Assembly: GCA_018296165.2 (NCBI GenBank)
Contig: JACKQL020000027.1
Span: forward strand, 124,001 to 188,000
DNA from: Termitomyces sp. T153
Taxonomy: Eukaryota > Basidiomycota > Agaricomycetes > Agaricales > Lyophyllaceae
Length of the DNA: 64,000 nt
Direction of reading: 5' to 3'
Shown in pieces: positions 37,435 through 48,644 of the stretch. Each line of letters opens with the position of its first letter. Within the stretch, counting starts at the first letter, position 1. Made by a program: the position numbers and the translations under genes. The notes beneath the pieces were generated by a model. That model was not told the DNA's origin and did not search any database. It saw only the letters and a list, made by a program, of their open reading frames with translations.

Positions 37435-38432
37435 TGTCAGGTTCCGCTGATGACAGGGGCTCAGTACACTGGTGAGTCCTTACTGGGTGGACGCGATGTC
37501 CTGCGCTTATAACTGGGCATCCGGAGTTGTAGTGGAGGTGGGGAAGGCTTGCGAGGGGGTCCTAGGGAGAGCGGTCCGAGCAAGTCCTGAATGGTCCAGA
37601 GGAGTCTAAGACCAGAGGTACTGGTCGTTGGCCCAGGGTGGGTGTCAGGGCTAGTTCATGGGTGCACAAATAGATTGCGGAGTAAGCGGAGGTTTCTCGG
37701 GTGATGGGGGCGGGGCCGGAGCTAGATAGGGGATTACCAGGGCTTGATGGGTCCCGGGGCTGAGCGGGGAATGAGGGTTGGAGTTGTCGTAAGAATGTTC
37801 AGGTTGTGGTGCATGTGCAGAGTTTGTACTGATGTAGGGAGCAAGAGGAACTTAGAAGAACAAAGGAAATATGTACAGTCGAGACGAGATGGAGACAAGA
37901 TGAGACTGAGGAAAAAGATAGATTTGAAACTTAAATACAGAAACAGAGATGAGACGAGAGACAAAACATAGAAAACTGGTAAATGTAATATCAAGACTAA
38001 AGTTCAAGGAGTTATTCTATGACTTATATACTGACTACTGAGTACCCTGGAGGGTGGTGGATATGGCGGTGGGAGCCAATGGAGCTGTGTGGAGTCGACA
38101 GGTGTTGGGTATGATCCAAGGGCGGGCCGTGGCGGTATTCTGATGGGATCAGTTGGGGGTGTGAGCCATTCTGAGGATGTCATGATACTCCAGAATGGTT
38201 CGGGTAGGCTAGGGTAGGGGGTTGGGAACATATGATGTGGCCAGGAATGGTGGGGGAAGGTTTCAGGGGGAGCATTGATGGCTATGGAGAGGGTGTTGGA
38301 GTTGCTGTCAGGGTTTGCTGGAGAAGCGTCGGAGTTATCCAGTGTGGGTGTGAAAGTGTGGGCAGGGTTCAGGGGAGTTAGACGGGAAATCGGGAGGGGT
38401 TGGGAGCAGTGTCTAGGGAGCGGGTCGTGACA
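37435..38432 (-). repeat. Element B 3' LTR
   Basis: 998 bp, no length difference from the 5' LTR. TATATAAG at 38031-38024 and AGTCTTGATATTA at 37999-37987 (minus strand). The polypurine tract GAAGGGGGGGTAA adjoins it at about 38433-38446. Differences from the partner LTR visible by eye are mostly CG against TG or CA. Confidence 0.95.
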
Positions 38433-38646
38433 TTACCCCCCCTTCAGTGTCGAGACCCTTTGAGATGCGGGGAGTGAGCTGGGGATCGGTAGAGTGTGGG
38501 AATCGAAGTTGATCAATATTGATCAAACTGCAGTGAGTGGTAGTGGCATGGGGAAGGAAGTCGAGGTGTGGCCGCTGTTTGTCAGGGGCTCCTTCCTAAG
38601 TTATTAGAAGGGGTGGATGCACCCGGGAGTCCTCCAGCTTGTTGTA

Positions 38647-40338
38647 ATGTCTTCTTCAGCTTATTCTCCAGCAGCATCTAGGTCACTGTCCCTGTCATCC
38701 CAGCCATCGTCTTCTGAGGATTCAGAGGGTCACCGAGATTGCTGTTGGGTCAAGGCGATGTACCATAGCCATGAGTGCGGTCTGTCTCATGTACCCCAGA
38801 ATACTAATTGGCCCTTCGCAGAGTTGTCCGTGGCCATTCAGGGCCATTGTCTGGCACGGATGTGATGCAGCTACCGGTGGGCGTGGCCCCTTCTACGTGC
38901 TCCAAGTCTGGCATTCATCCGGGGGTGGTCCGGCTTGTCCCAGAGGGTTCGAGGGTGGTACAGGTGGAGGTGATGCCGGAGCAGTTTGCCAAGGTGGTGG
39001 GTTGGGCGAGGGGTCCCCCCACCCTCGAGTGGTGTCAGGTGGCGGCCCCAGTGAGTGGCTACTTAGCTTTATGTTTCCCAGACCAACATTCCCCTGCAGT
39101 GTGCATCTTGTACCTGATGAGGGGAGCAGTGTGAATTTGAGGAGCCTGCATTGGGGGTACGGCAGGACACGTCGGTGTGCCTTCCATGCTGTTCACAGCA
39201 CAAGAGGTGCTCGATCACCCTGAGTTGGCATGCTGCTTGCATTGCAGCAGAGCAAGGGTGGGATCAAGATTGGGTTGCAGCGCAACTGGAGGAAGGGCGG
39301 AAGGGTAGGGTGTCAGGGAGGGGCTCTGGGGCTGGGGGAGGGGAATGGGTTAGCATGCCTGCTATGAAGATGGGGCCCCCGCGGGGTGAACGGAGGGAGG
39401 GGGCCCCTTCCACGCAGGAGAAAGGGAAACAGAGAGTGTCCCCTTCACCCAAGGTGGGTCCCAGTAAGCGGGCACAGGGCGAGCAGGTAATGGGGGGCCC
39501 CCCTGGTTCTGTGGTATACTCCCCTACATCCAGAGCCCCCATTGAGCAGTCTGCAGGTAGGTTGTGGTCGGTTGCAGAGGCCTATCTGTGGCGTCGGGTA
39601 GAGGCTTTGGAATGGTTGTTGGTTGCACGCAAGAAGGAGGTTCAGGGGGTACAGGAGGAGAGGGATGGGGCTTGATGGGAGCTGGACGGGGTTTGGAGGG
39701 AACGGGACTTGGCATGGAAGGATAAGGATGTCACCGTGGGGACTGCTGTGGAGCAATTGTCTCGTCTGCAGGAGTTGGAGGTGTGGACAGTGCATTTGCA
39801 GGCACAGGTGCAGGTGGCAGAGGTGGCAATGCAGCAGACAGGAGGCTCAGGGGCACGGGAGACCCAGCAGGGTTCTAGTGCTGGGGAAGTCCAGGCAGCA
39901 GCAGAGAGGGTGTGGTGGCAGGAGGAATGGCTTGCCAACGAGGTGGCCTCAGGCTGGCGGGGAGTGCTTCATGAGTGGTTTCCTCACTTCCTGTCTCCTA
40001 AGCTAAGCACTGATTCCATTTCCATAGACTGGGCCAGAGAGCATCACATCCTTCTTGACGGAGCATCGGCAGCACTGGGGTCCATCCATGATGGGTTGGT
40101 GAGGATGCCCGGGGACCTTCTGCCGGAGTTGGGTCAAGGGGTTACGCAGATGGGGCGTCTGTTGGCAGGGCATTGGTGGAGGGCAATAGCAGACCCTGGA
40201 GCATGGTGGGAGATGGCAACGGACATGGGGGAACCACTTCCTGGGCAACCCGAGGTTCTGGCAATAGTAGTGGCGCAGTTGGAAGTGTTCATGGTGGGGA
40301 GGGTAGCAGGGTTTGGGTCAGAGGGGGAGGGGGAGTGA
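38647..40338 (+). CDS. Antisense accessory gene of element B (Zn2Cys6-like double CX2CX6C)
   Basis: Opposite strand to pol, tail-to-tail with it (pol stop 40601, this stop 40336-40338). Begins MSSSAYSPAASRSLSLSS at 38647, serine-rich and acidic. A 49-bp GTGAGT..CAG intron (39051-39099) joins EWCQVAAP in frame to CASC. The cluster is CX2CX6C (39100-39132), 15 residues, then CX2CX6C (CLPCCSQHKRC, 39178-39210), close to a fungal Zn2Cys6 DNA-binding domain with a long linker. Then come LSWHAACIAAEQGW, a basic/glycine-rich linker, a coiled coil (ALEWLLVARKKEVQG; LQELEVWTVHLQAQVQVAE), and a conserved tail (EPLPGQPEVLAIVVAQLE). Two adjacent TGA codons at 39115-39120 (likely once CGA) and a TGA near 39676 interrupt it, and a shift may exist near 38800. 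Probably inactive here. Role unknown; regulation of the element or host is inference only. Confidence 0.6.
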
Positions 40339-40600
40339 GGGGAACTTGGACCCTGTTGTTGAATTGTTCTCTGTCCATCCTTGTTCGATATGTATATTCA
40401 CCATTTCTTGCTATACATTTTTTTTTGGTCCTTCTGCTGAGTGTGGGAGGTTTCAGATAGAGTGAGGAGAGGAGTAAGTGAAAACACGTAGGAGAGTACT
40501 GGTGGGAGTTGAATCCCTGGTGAACCCAGAGGCAGGGGTTATGCCCACTACTGCCATCTGTGTTGGGTCAGTCCTGGGGGTTCCGAGGCTTGGTAGGATT

Positions 40601-43600
40601 TCATTGGTGAAAGTCCCAGAGTTTGTTGGGAGCTCTGTCAAGGTTCTTTCAGAGTTCCCATGTGTCATCCTCAGGTCTGTAGCCCTTCTAGCAGACCAGG
40701 TACTGGAGTCGGCCGTGGACTATCTGGGAGTCGAGGATCTCGTCGACCTCATAGTGATACTCATCCTCGACTTCAACAGGGGGCGGTCGGCTGGGGCATT
40801 GGCCGGGGAAGGGGTCTGGAGCATGCTTTTCAAGGAGTCGAACATGGAACACCGGGTGGAGGCCCTTTAGGCCCAGAGGCAGGTCGAGCTTGTAAGCGTG
40901 GGTGGAGACCTTCTGGAGGACCTTGAATGGGCTGAGGTGCTTGTGGTCAAGTTTGACAGAAGGCCTCTGGGTCTTGAGATTTTGTCAGTCAAGCCAGACC
41001 AAGGTGCCAGGGGGCCAGTCGGGGGTCAGCTTGCAACAGGCATCAGCATGCTTGGAGTAGGCTTGGTTGGCAGTGTCAATCTTGTCCCAGAGGAATTGGT
41101 GGAGGGATCGGAGGTCCTCGGCGACCTCGTGGGCAATGTGGGAAGGGATGTCCTTGAGGGACAGCATGAGTCGGGGATTGTAGCCCTTGTTGGCATAAAA
41201 GGGGGAAACTCCAGTGGTGGAGTGAGGCATGTTGTTGTAGGTGAATTTGGCAAGGGGAAGCTCCATGCGCCAGTCATTCTGTAAATAGTTAATGTAGAGG
41301 CAAAGATACTGTTCTAACATCTGGTTTATGCATTCGGTTTGTCTGTCAGTTTCTGGGTGATAGGCGGTAGAGAGGCTGGTTTTGATTTCGAGTGCCTTGC
41401 ACAGCAATTGCCAAAAATGGGATATGAATAGGGGTCCGCAGTCAGAGACGATGTCGTCGGGAAGTCCATGTTTGGAGAATACATGTTTGAGAAATAGTCT
41501 GGCAAAGTCCGGAGTGGTGTTGGTGGTGTGGCAGGGGATGAAGAGAGCTTGTTTAGTAAGGCGGCAGACGACAACAAGGATTGCATCAAAACCTTCAGAG
41601 TCAGGGAGTTTGACGATATGATCCATCAATATTGAGGACCAGGGGCAGCGACCAATAGGGAGGGGTTTCAGTAATCCATAGGGGCGGTGGTGGGGTACTT
41701 TGGCCTGCAAGCAGGGTTCGCAGGCCCTTACATATTGCATAACGTCCTTCTTCATTCCTGGCCAAAAATAAGTCCGGGAGATGAGTTGAAGGGTCTTACA
41801 AATTCCTGGGTGCCCCTGAAGTTTGTGGTCGTGGTGTTGTCAGAGTATGTCGAGGCAAATGGACTTGTGGTCCGGGGTGTAGATTCGTCCACTCCAGAGC
41901 AGGAGGCAGTGGTCCAGGGATAGCAAAAAGGGGTTGTCTTCACTCAACTTGTCGGGGTTGTTGCGGGGGTCATGCTGGTTGAAGAAGGGGTCCAGGGGTG
42001 AATTCCTGATCTGCTGGAGGATTCCTTCTTCATTTAAAATTAGCACAGCATGTAGATGTTTGGGTGGGATTACCACTCAAAGGTTGAATGCATTTCATTC
42101 GGTTTTGAACAATTTCTTTGGATACATGTCAGGTCTTCAAGTGAGGGCATCAGGCTTTGCGCCCAGTCACTCAGGGCAGTAATGAATGGTAAAATCATAC
42201 TCCAAGAGGGTTTTGGACCATTGAGCTTGGCGGCGGCTGAGCTGTTTCATGGTCATAAAATATTGCAGGTTATTGTGATTGGAGTAGACTTGGATGTGGT
42301 GCGGGGACCCCTCAAGGTAGGCCCGCCACTGACAAAAGGCTTCGACAATCACGAGGAGTTCCTTGTCATAAATATCATAGTTGAGTTCCACTGGGATCAT
42401 TGATTGGGTGTAGAAGGCAACGGGGCAGAGATCCTTGCCCCCCAAGCCTGACTAGGAGAGTATCCCAGCAATAGCGTAGTCAGAGGCATCACATTCAAGC
42501 ATGATCGGTAGGGAGGGGTTCAAAATGGCAGAGGACTGGAGCAGAGGTGAAGGCCTTCTTCAGGAGGAGGAATATGCTCTGGCACTTGCTGTCCCAGTCC
42601 CAAGGGGTGTCCTTCCATGTGAGTCGGTTGAGGGGTTTGGTGATCCTGGAGTAGTTGTCAATGAAGCGGCAATAGAAGTTAGCAAACCCCAAGAATGACT
42701 GTACCTCCTTGACATTCTGTGGGGAGGGCCAGTTGAGTATCATGTCAACCTTGGTGGGGTCCATGCACACACTGTCGGGGTGATGATGACCCTGAGATAT
42801 TCAACTTCTGTTGTGTGGAAGGAGCACTTCTCGGGTTTAGCGTGAAGGTGATATTCTTGGAGTCATTCCAAAACATGGCAGATGTGCCCCGAATGCTCCA
42901 CCGGCAAATTCGAGTAGATCAGGATATTGTCCAAATATATGATGACAAAAACATCATTCATGTTGTGGAAGATGTCATTTATGAAGTACTGGAAGGTGGC
43001 AGGGGAGTTAGTCATTCTGAAGGGCATTACAAGATACTCAAAGAGGCCATAGTGGGTGCAAAAGGTGGTCTTCCATTCATGTCCCAGGGCGATCTGGACG
43101 TTGTTGTAGCCAGAATGGAGGTTGATTTTTGTGTAAATCTTGGCGCTGTGAAGACGATCAACAAGGTCTCCGATTAAAGGGAGGGGGTACCAGTTCTTTT
43201 TGGTGACTTTGTTGAGTCCCTGATAATCCACACAGAGTCGGAGGGATCCATCTTTTTTCTTGGCAAATAGAACCGGGGCGCTAGCCACAGAGATCGATGG
43301 GCATATGAAACCTTTGCCAAGCATGTTGTCAAGGTATTCCTTCAGGGCCCAGAGCTCGATTTTGGACATGTTGTAGATCTTGCCAAACAGGAGTGAGGTA
43401 CCTTCTTCAAGATTGATCTTGTGGTCATAGGAGCAGTGTGGAGGGAGTTCCTTGGCACTTCCTTCAGAGAATATATCAGCGAACTCATGGTACTCTGGGG
43501 GAACTACTTTGGATAGGATCTGTTCCTCCATCTTGCTTTCTGGCGCAGTAGTCCCTGTGCAGAGGCATTCCTCAGTCAGGGCTGGCATAACTTGCAACTG

Positions 43601-44852
43601 GAAGGTGGGGGCACCTTCTTGTAGGAGGCATGCAAAGGAGATGGTGCCGATGATTTTAATGTCGAGGTCTCCGGGGTTGATGGGGTTGGGTACCATAGGT
43701 GTAACAGTTGGGTCCGGGGTGACATTGGGGTCAGTCGGGGGCTTTGGGTGTCGCTGGTCGAGGTAGCGTGGGCCCTTATATCAATTTCAGGGTATGTTGG
43801 GGGGCAGCCGTCATAATTTGTCTGAGGGTGATCAAGACAAAGTTGTGCTTCTTTCTCTGTCGGGGTTGGCATCGGGGGTTGGGGAATCCTGAGTTGTTCC
43901 GGAGGTGATGGTGTCAGGGGGGGGGAACATTGAGATCAGAGGTAGACTGGAAGCGGAGGTGGATGGCGGCTGCTAAGCTTGCTTCAGGGCCGGGGAATTG
44001 CATGGTGAGGTTCTTCCAGTTGATGTCGGGGTTGACATCTCGCAGCCATGGGAGTCTGAGCATGATTGGGGTCGATGGGGGTAGTTGGGTAACAAGGAGT
44101 TGGGCCTGGAACTGCAGGTCATTATTGAGGGTGAGGGTGTTGTCGTAGTACTGCGTGATTCTTGCTGTGGTGGGACTCCCATCGAAGAGTTAGAGCTTGA
44201 GGGGTTTGTCGAGGTTGTTGCGTCGGAGGTTGAGTTGGTTGCTGACAAAGACACCAGAGGTGCCGCTGTCTACAAGGGCGGGGAGTACCTTGAGTGAGTT
44301 GCCAAGTTGGACATAGATGACAAATGACTGTGCAGACCTAGAGTGAAGTTGTGGAGGGGTCCAGGGTTGGTCAATCGTGGTCTTGGAGTTCTTGGAGGGG
44401 GGTGAGACATCGAAGGGTACCAGTCCGGAGTTGGTGGGGTTGTCCCAGTCGAGGCGTAGGGTGAGACTGGGCCAATCAACGTGGGGATTGGTGGAGCGAA
44501 GCCATGAGAACCCTAAGACAACAGGGGCAGAGGGGTGTAATTTTGTGACAAGTAGTTGGAGTTCTTGCTGTTGTCTGTCAGCAAAGGTCAGGGTCGTTTC
44601 TAGGCAATGAGTGATGTCTCCCACTGGGGTAGAGTCTCTGTCAAAGAGTTTGAGGGGGATCGGGGCGGGGAGGCAGCGGAGAGGTTGTGGGGCGAGCACT
44701 GCCAGGGATTCATCAATGAAGTTATTAGTGGCGCCGCTGTCAACTAGTGTGGGGATGGGTTTGTTGGTGAAGGGGAGAGTGGTGTGGAGGAGGAGGTTTG
44801 TGGAGGAGTGGGAGGGGAGGTGTGCTGGGGGGTTGTCTGGGGTGAGAACCAT
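40601..44852 (-). pseudogene. Element B pol: two retropepsin-like domains, RT, RNase H, integrase, chromodomain
   Basis: Minus strand. First DSGATNNFID at about 44741 and second DSGTSGVFVS at about 44270, each followed by a matching tail (LLVTKLHPSAP / LLVTQLPPSTP). RT 43696-42863: KINLHSGY (expected KIDL), MPFRMTNSPATF, YLDN (Asn codon 42928-42926, expected YLDD). RNase H about 42480-42180 ([21 protein letters not shown]). Integrase 41900-40985: zinc region GHPGICKTL..CEPCLQAK, core MDHIVKLP, SDCGPLF, ECINQ with the acidic residues kept. Chromodomain about 40760-40640 with YLVC*KGY, stop TAG (40690-40688) where Trp is usual. Several stops and frameshifts mean no full polyprotein. Confidence 0.9.
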
Positions 44853-44992
44853 TGCGCGGAGGAGTGTGGCTGGGGTGGAGAAGACATCGGGATATGGTCC
44901 ACGGTCTAGTGCGTCTTCCAGACCTAAACCGCCAACTCGTTTTCTGTGAACTGGTAGTCACAGTCTTCTCCATTGATTGTCTACACGGCGCG

Positions 44993-46423
44993 TCCCATCA
45001 CCTGTTGTTTAGGACAACTGCAAATAAAATGTCCCTGCTCACCACATAGGATGCACATGCCCTCCTTCCATCATTTCTTCTGCATTTCCTCTGGCACATC
45101 AATCCACGGGCTGTCCTGGATTCTGTTTGCACATAGGGCTTCTTGATCATCGGCAGGGTCCAGGATGTCGTCATGGTTGTCGGGGTTGGTATCCAGGGGT
45201 ACTGGGGTGTCATGGAGGTCGGCAGCATCGAGCTGGGCAGGTGGTCGCTGCTCTGGGGGTCGGTTGGTGTTGGGGACTCCTTGGCCTGGAGGGAAGTGGG
45301 GTGTGGGGTTAGTGGGGTTAGCAGGGATTGAGGATCGAATGCCATTGGTTGCTCCGGCCTGCTAGTTGGTGTTACTAGAGGTGTTCCAAGAGGTCCAGGG
45401 CACCATGTTTTTGCTGTGGTCTTCCCAGTAACGTTAGTCGACCTGGGTAACGAGCGCCTTGTACCCATCGTAGGTGGTTTGCTTGGGCGCGAGGCGAAGG
45501 ACGTCCTTGATCTGTTGGGGTAGGGCACAACAGAGGGCAAACTGGAGGGCATTGTAATTTCAGCTGGTCTCGTAGGCCTCTCGTTCAAATTGTATGATAA
45601 AGGTCGTGAAGCGTTTGTTGTCACGCATTCAGAGGTTGAAGAGATTTTCCTCCACCTCCGCTACGGTGTCAAAGATGCCAAACTTACTCGAGAACTCTTG
45701 GATGAAAGCAAGCCAATTGGAGAGTACGGGATTGTTTGGGTCGAACTGGAGTAGTGCAGTGTAGTGGTCAAAGGCGATGCCCTGTAAGTATGATGCGGCA
45801 AAGGCTACTCGTGAGCTCTCAAGCTGAAAGGTGATGGGCTTAGCTTGGAACATAGTTAGACACTGAGTCAGGAAGATTTGCCACTTCCAAGGGTCGCAGC
45901 CGGTGAAGGGTTCAGGCTTCTGGATGTCAAGTTTACCCTCCCAGGCCAGTGTGTCATGGGTATCGTCCTGTGAATTTTGAGTTCGAGGTGGGGGTCCGGC
46001 ATTGTAGTAGTAGTAGTAGTGATTTCCATTTCCATGCTGGGGGGGAAAGTTGTCCATTGCCGGGCCCCATCCTCCCGGGGGTCTGCCATTGGGTGGTCCT
46101 CCACCAGAGTTTTGACCCACGCTACCCAGGGCGGGTCCTGGAGCCCATCGAGGGGGAGGGGGTCCTCTGGGGGTTGGGGGTCTGAAATAGTTGGCGTTGG
46201 TGGGGGGATTAGGCATTGGAGCGGATGGGAGATGAGAGGGGTTGGCGGAAAAAGGGAGTTGGGGCACTCCGGGGCCCATGGGCTGTTGCAGGGGAACTGG
46301 GGCATTGGGACGGGGCGGAGGGGCATTGATACGGGGGGCGCGGAGATCAAAGTGGGGGGGGTTGGTCTCATTGAGGCCCATTGCGCAGGGTGTGTTCATT
46401 AGCGGAGTGGCCCAGCTCATCAA
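44993..46423 (-). pseudogene. Element B gag (capsid and zinc knuckle)
   Basis: Minus strand. Proline-rich N-terminus (46423-46000), a tyrosine run, then a capsid-like core (FTGCDPWKWQIFLTQC, SRVAFAASYLQGIA, FIQEFSSKFGIFD) and, after a stop at 45628-45626, more capsid (RFTTFIIQFEREAYETS). It ends with a zinc knuckle CX2CX4HX4C (CILCGEQGHFICSC, about 45062-45020). Interrupted by stops at several Arg/Gln/Trp positions, consistent with CpG or TGG decay. Packages element RNA in intact relatives. Frame differs from the leader ORF upstream. Confidence 0.8.
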
Positions 46424-46565
46424 TATAGGAGAGGGTCCGGTTGTTGTTGTTGACGCATAGGGGCGGTCATTGGCAATGGAGTTTGGGGGCAGCAGGTTGG
46501 TCCCAGGTTCGGAAGGCGCTGGGCACGGAGCTGGCCCAGGGCCAGGCAGAGAGAGCCAAGGTGTG

Positions 46566-47737
46566 TGTCACGACCCGTTCCCCGAAACCCCGCACATCGT
46601 CCATCAAACCCCTGAACCCCCAAAAGGACCCCCAACGCTCCGCCAAACTTCCGCCCATGCCCCGCGCCTACTTCGGCTAACTCCGACGCCTCCCCGGCTA
46701 ACTCCGACGGCCCCCTGGGCCAACTTCGGTGCCTGCCCCGCAGCCACTGACACTTACCCTGGGCTTCCCAAACCCCAAGAACCACCCCTGCTATTCCCGA
46801 TCTTCGCCACCCATCATTAACTCAACACCCTGCTTCCTCCGACCTATTCCGGAGTATCACGACAACCTCGGGGCAACCTGCGTTCTCCAATGATCCCATC
46901 AACGTATCAGCGCAGCACGATCTTCGATCACAACCGACACCCGCCCACTCCGTCAAGCCCCGCCAAGCCCCACCGCCACAGCCGACGTACCCCGAAGTCC
47001 TCCGGTAGTCAGTATATAAGTCATCGAGTAGCTCTTCGTACTCTAGTCTTGATATTGCTTAACGTTACCTATGGTCTGATTGTTTCCTTTTCGTGTTTCA
47101 TGTTTTGTGTCCCAGTCTCCTTACTCTCAGTCTCCCAGTCTTATCTCAGTCTCCCGGTCTTATCTCAGTCTCCCGGTCTTATCTCAGTCTCCCGGTCTTG
47201 TCTTGTCTCCATTTCGTTATCGTTCTCGTTATCGTTTCGTATCTCCACTCGAATCTACTCCTGTTCCATATTGTCTCGTCCGACGCTGTCTCGGTGACTC
47301 CGTCAGACCATTGTGCCCAAGTCTTCATCAACCCTAACGACCTCACGAACTCCGCGATTATGATTACAAACCCCGACACTCCTTTACCAGGTCCGAACCT
47401 CACTCTTCGCTCGGTCCCGGGCTCCATCAGCTCCAAATGATCTCCCATCAAACCCCAGCTCCGTCCCCATCGATCACACAGCCACCTACTCCCTTGCTTC
47501 CGCAAATCTCCCGTACGGCCTTCTGCCTGAACCCCGCCAAGACCGTCTTGTTTCCCCACAATCCGACTTCTCCGGACCTTCCCGGATCTGTCTGGATCAC
47601 ATCTCCCCAACTACCCGCACAACCCACCCGGACCCGGAACGTCTTCGAGTGTTCGGTTACCAATGCAGGGGAATCACGCCCGCCTAGTAAGGACTCGCCC
47701 AGTGCAGCTGAGCCCCCGGGGTCAGCGGAACCTGACA
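46566..47737 (+). repeat. Solo LTR inserted in element B
   Basis: 1172 bp, starts TGTCACGACCCG and ends GAACCTGACA, in the opposite orientation to B, with a perfect 5-bp duplication GTGTG at 46561-46565 and 47738-47742. No internal sequence, so it is a solo LTR left by recombination. TATATAAG at 47013-47020 and AGTCTTGATATTG at 47045-47057. The most CpG-rich LTR of the family in this window, so probably the youngest. Its closest match is to the element C LTRs. Confidence 0.95.
47125..47200 (+). repeat. 19-bp tandem repeat, four copies, inside the solo LTR
   Basis: The unit TCTCAGTCTCCCGGTCTTA starts at 47125, 47144, 47163 and 47182. The first copy has CCCAG and the last ends in G. It lies about 80 bp downstream of the predicted transcription start of the LTR. 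Confidence 0.95.
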
Positions 47738-47742
47738 GTGTG

Positions 47743-48612
47743 GGCGGCAGGTTGGTCGAACAACCCCCCTGCAGGATTGAGGTTCCTCAAGATGCTGGAG
47801 GCCACGTTGAGTTCTTCCTGCTGACGGGGAAAGGAAGATGGGGCTTTGTTTTGTGTTCCAATGGGTTCCTCATGTTGCATGTGGAAGGAGCAGGCGGGAT
47901 CCAGAGGGTCTTCAAAGGGGCGGGGGTTCAGGCTAGTATGGATTTCTTCGACCAAGGCACAGAGCTCATTCCGTAAGTTATCGTCGATGCCCAGGGTGCC
48001 TTGCATATTCTCTGGGAGGTTCCCTTGCAGGTAGCATTTGTGGAAGTCAAGGAGTCGATCCGCTCAGACCTCCAGAGTTGTGGAGGCATTGGGGTAGCCT
48101 AGGTTGGTGAGGAGGGTGCAGGTATGCCTTGCGAATTCCGCAGGGGACAGGCAGAGGAAGCAGAGGACTTCGTCGCATTGCTGGGCGTAGGCTTTGACCC
48201 TTTGCTGCCTAGGAGAAGGAGGAGTTTGAGCGGCAAATGGTGGGCAGGGGGGGGAATAGTTATCCATGGGTTCTGGAGGGACTGGGGCTGCAGCAGGGAT
48301 TGGATACGCATAGTAATGGGCAGGGGGAAGGTAGGCAGGGTTGGGGGGTGCTGCAGAGTATCCTCCAGGGTTGATACAGGGATTATTGCCATCAGCGAGG
48401 AATGTGAGAGGGCAGCGCCAGCCCAGGAGTATTCCCTGGCTGATGGAGGGGGCATAGAATGCCTGGTTGGGGTCAGGAGTCCAGTGACGGGGCACATATT
48501 GATCCACGAAGGGACCTGGGTAGAAGGGGGCATAGGGATTTTCCAGTAGGGGTCAGCCATAAGTGTCGGTTGGGTAACCGACAGGGTTGTATGTGGGGTT
48601 AAATGCAGACAT
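47743..48612 (-). pseudogene. Element B leader ORF upstream of gag
   Basis: Starts at ATG 48612-48610 (MSAFNPTYNPVGYP), 20 bp after the primer-binding site. Proline/tyrosine-rich first half (YVPRHWTPDPNQAFYAPS, then YYAYPIPAAAPVPPEP), then helical DEVLCFLCLSPAEFARH and FHKCYLQGNLPENMQG. Interrupted by TGA at a Trp position early on and a stop near 48066, and cut by the solo LTR. The same ORF exists in element C. It is not the usual capsid, which follows in another frame. It could be an N-terminal Gag domain or a separate protein; I recognise no family. Confidence 0.55.
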
Positions 48613-48631
48613 TGAGAACGGAGTAAGGGGG

Positions 48632-48644
48632 AGTCTTGATATTA
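48632..48644 (-). promoter_or_regulatory. Self-complementary primer-binding site of element B
   Basis: TAATATCAAGACT on the minus strand, touching the 5' LTR end (48645) with no gap. It is the exact reverse complement of AGTCTTGATATTA at 49208-49196 inside the LTR, whose first base lies 32 nt from the start of the TATA box. This matches the Tf1 self-priming arrangement rather than a tRNA primer. Confidence 0.8.

Noticed and set aside
45997..46024. Trinucleotide (GTA) run as a microsatellite of interest
   Set aside because: It encodes the tyrosine run in the element B Gag and is short.
47080..47440. Open plus-strand frames through the 19-bp repeat in the solo LTR
   Set aside because: Open because of the low-complexity repeat; the LTR boundaries and duplication explain the segment fully.
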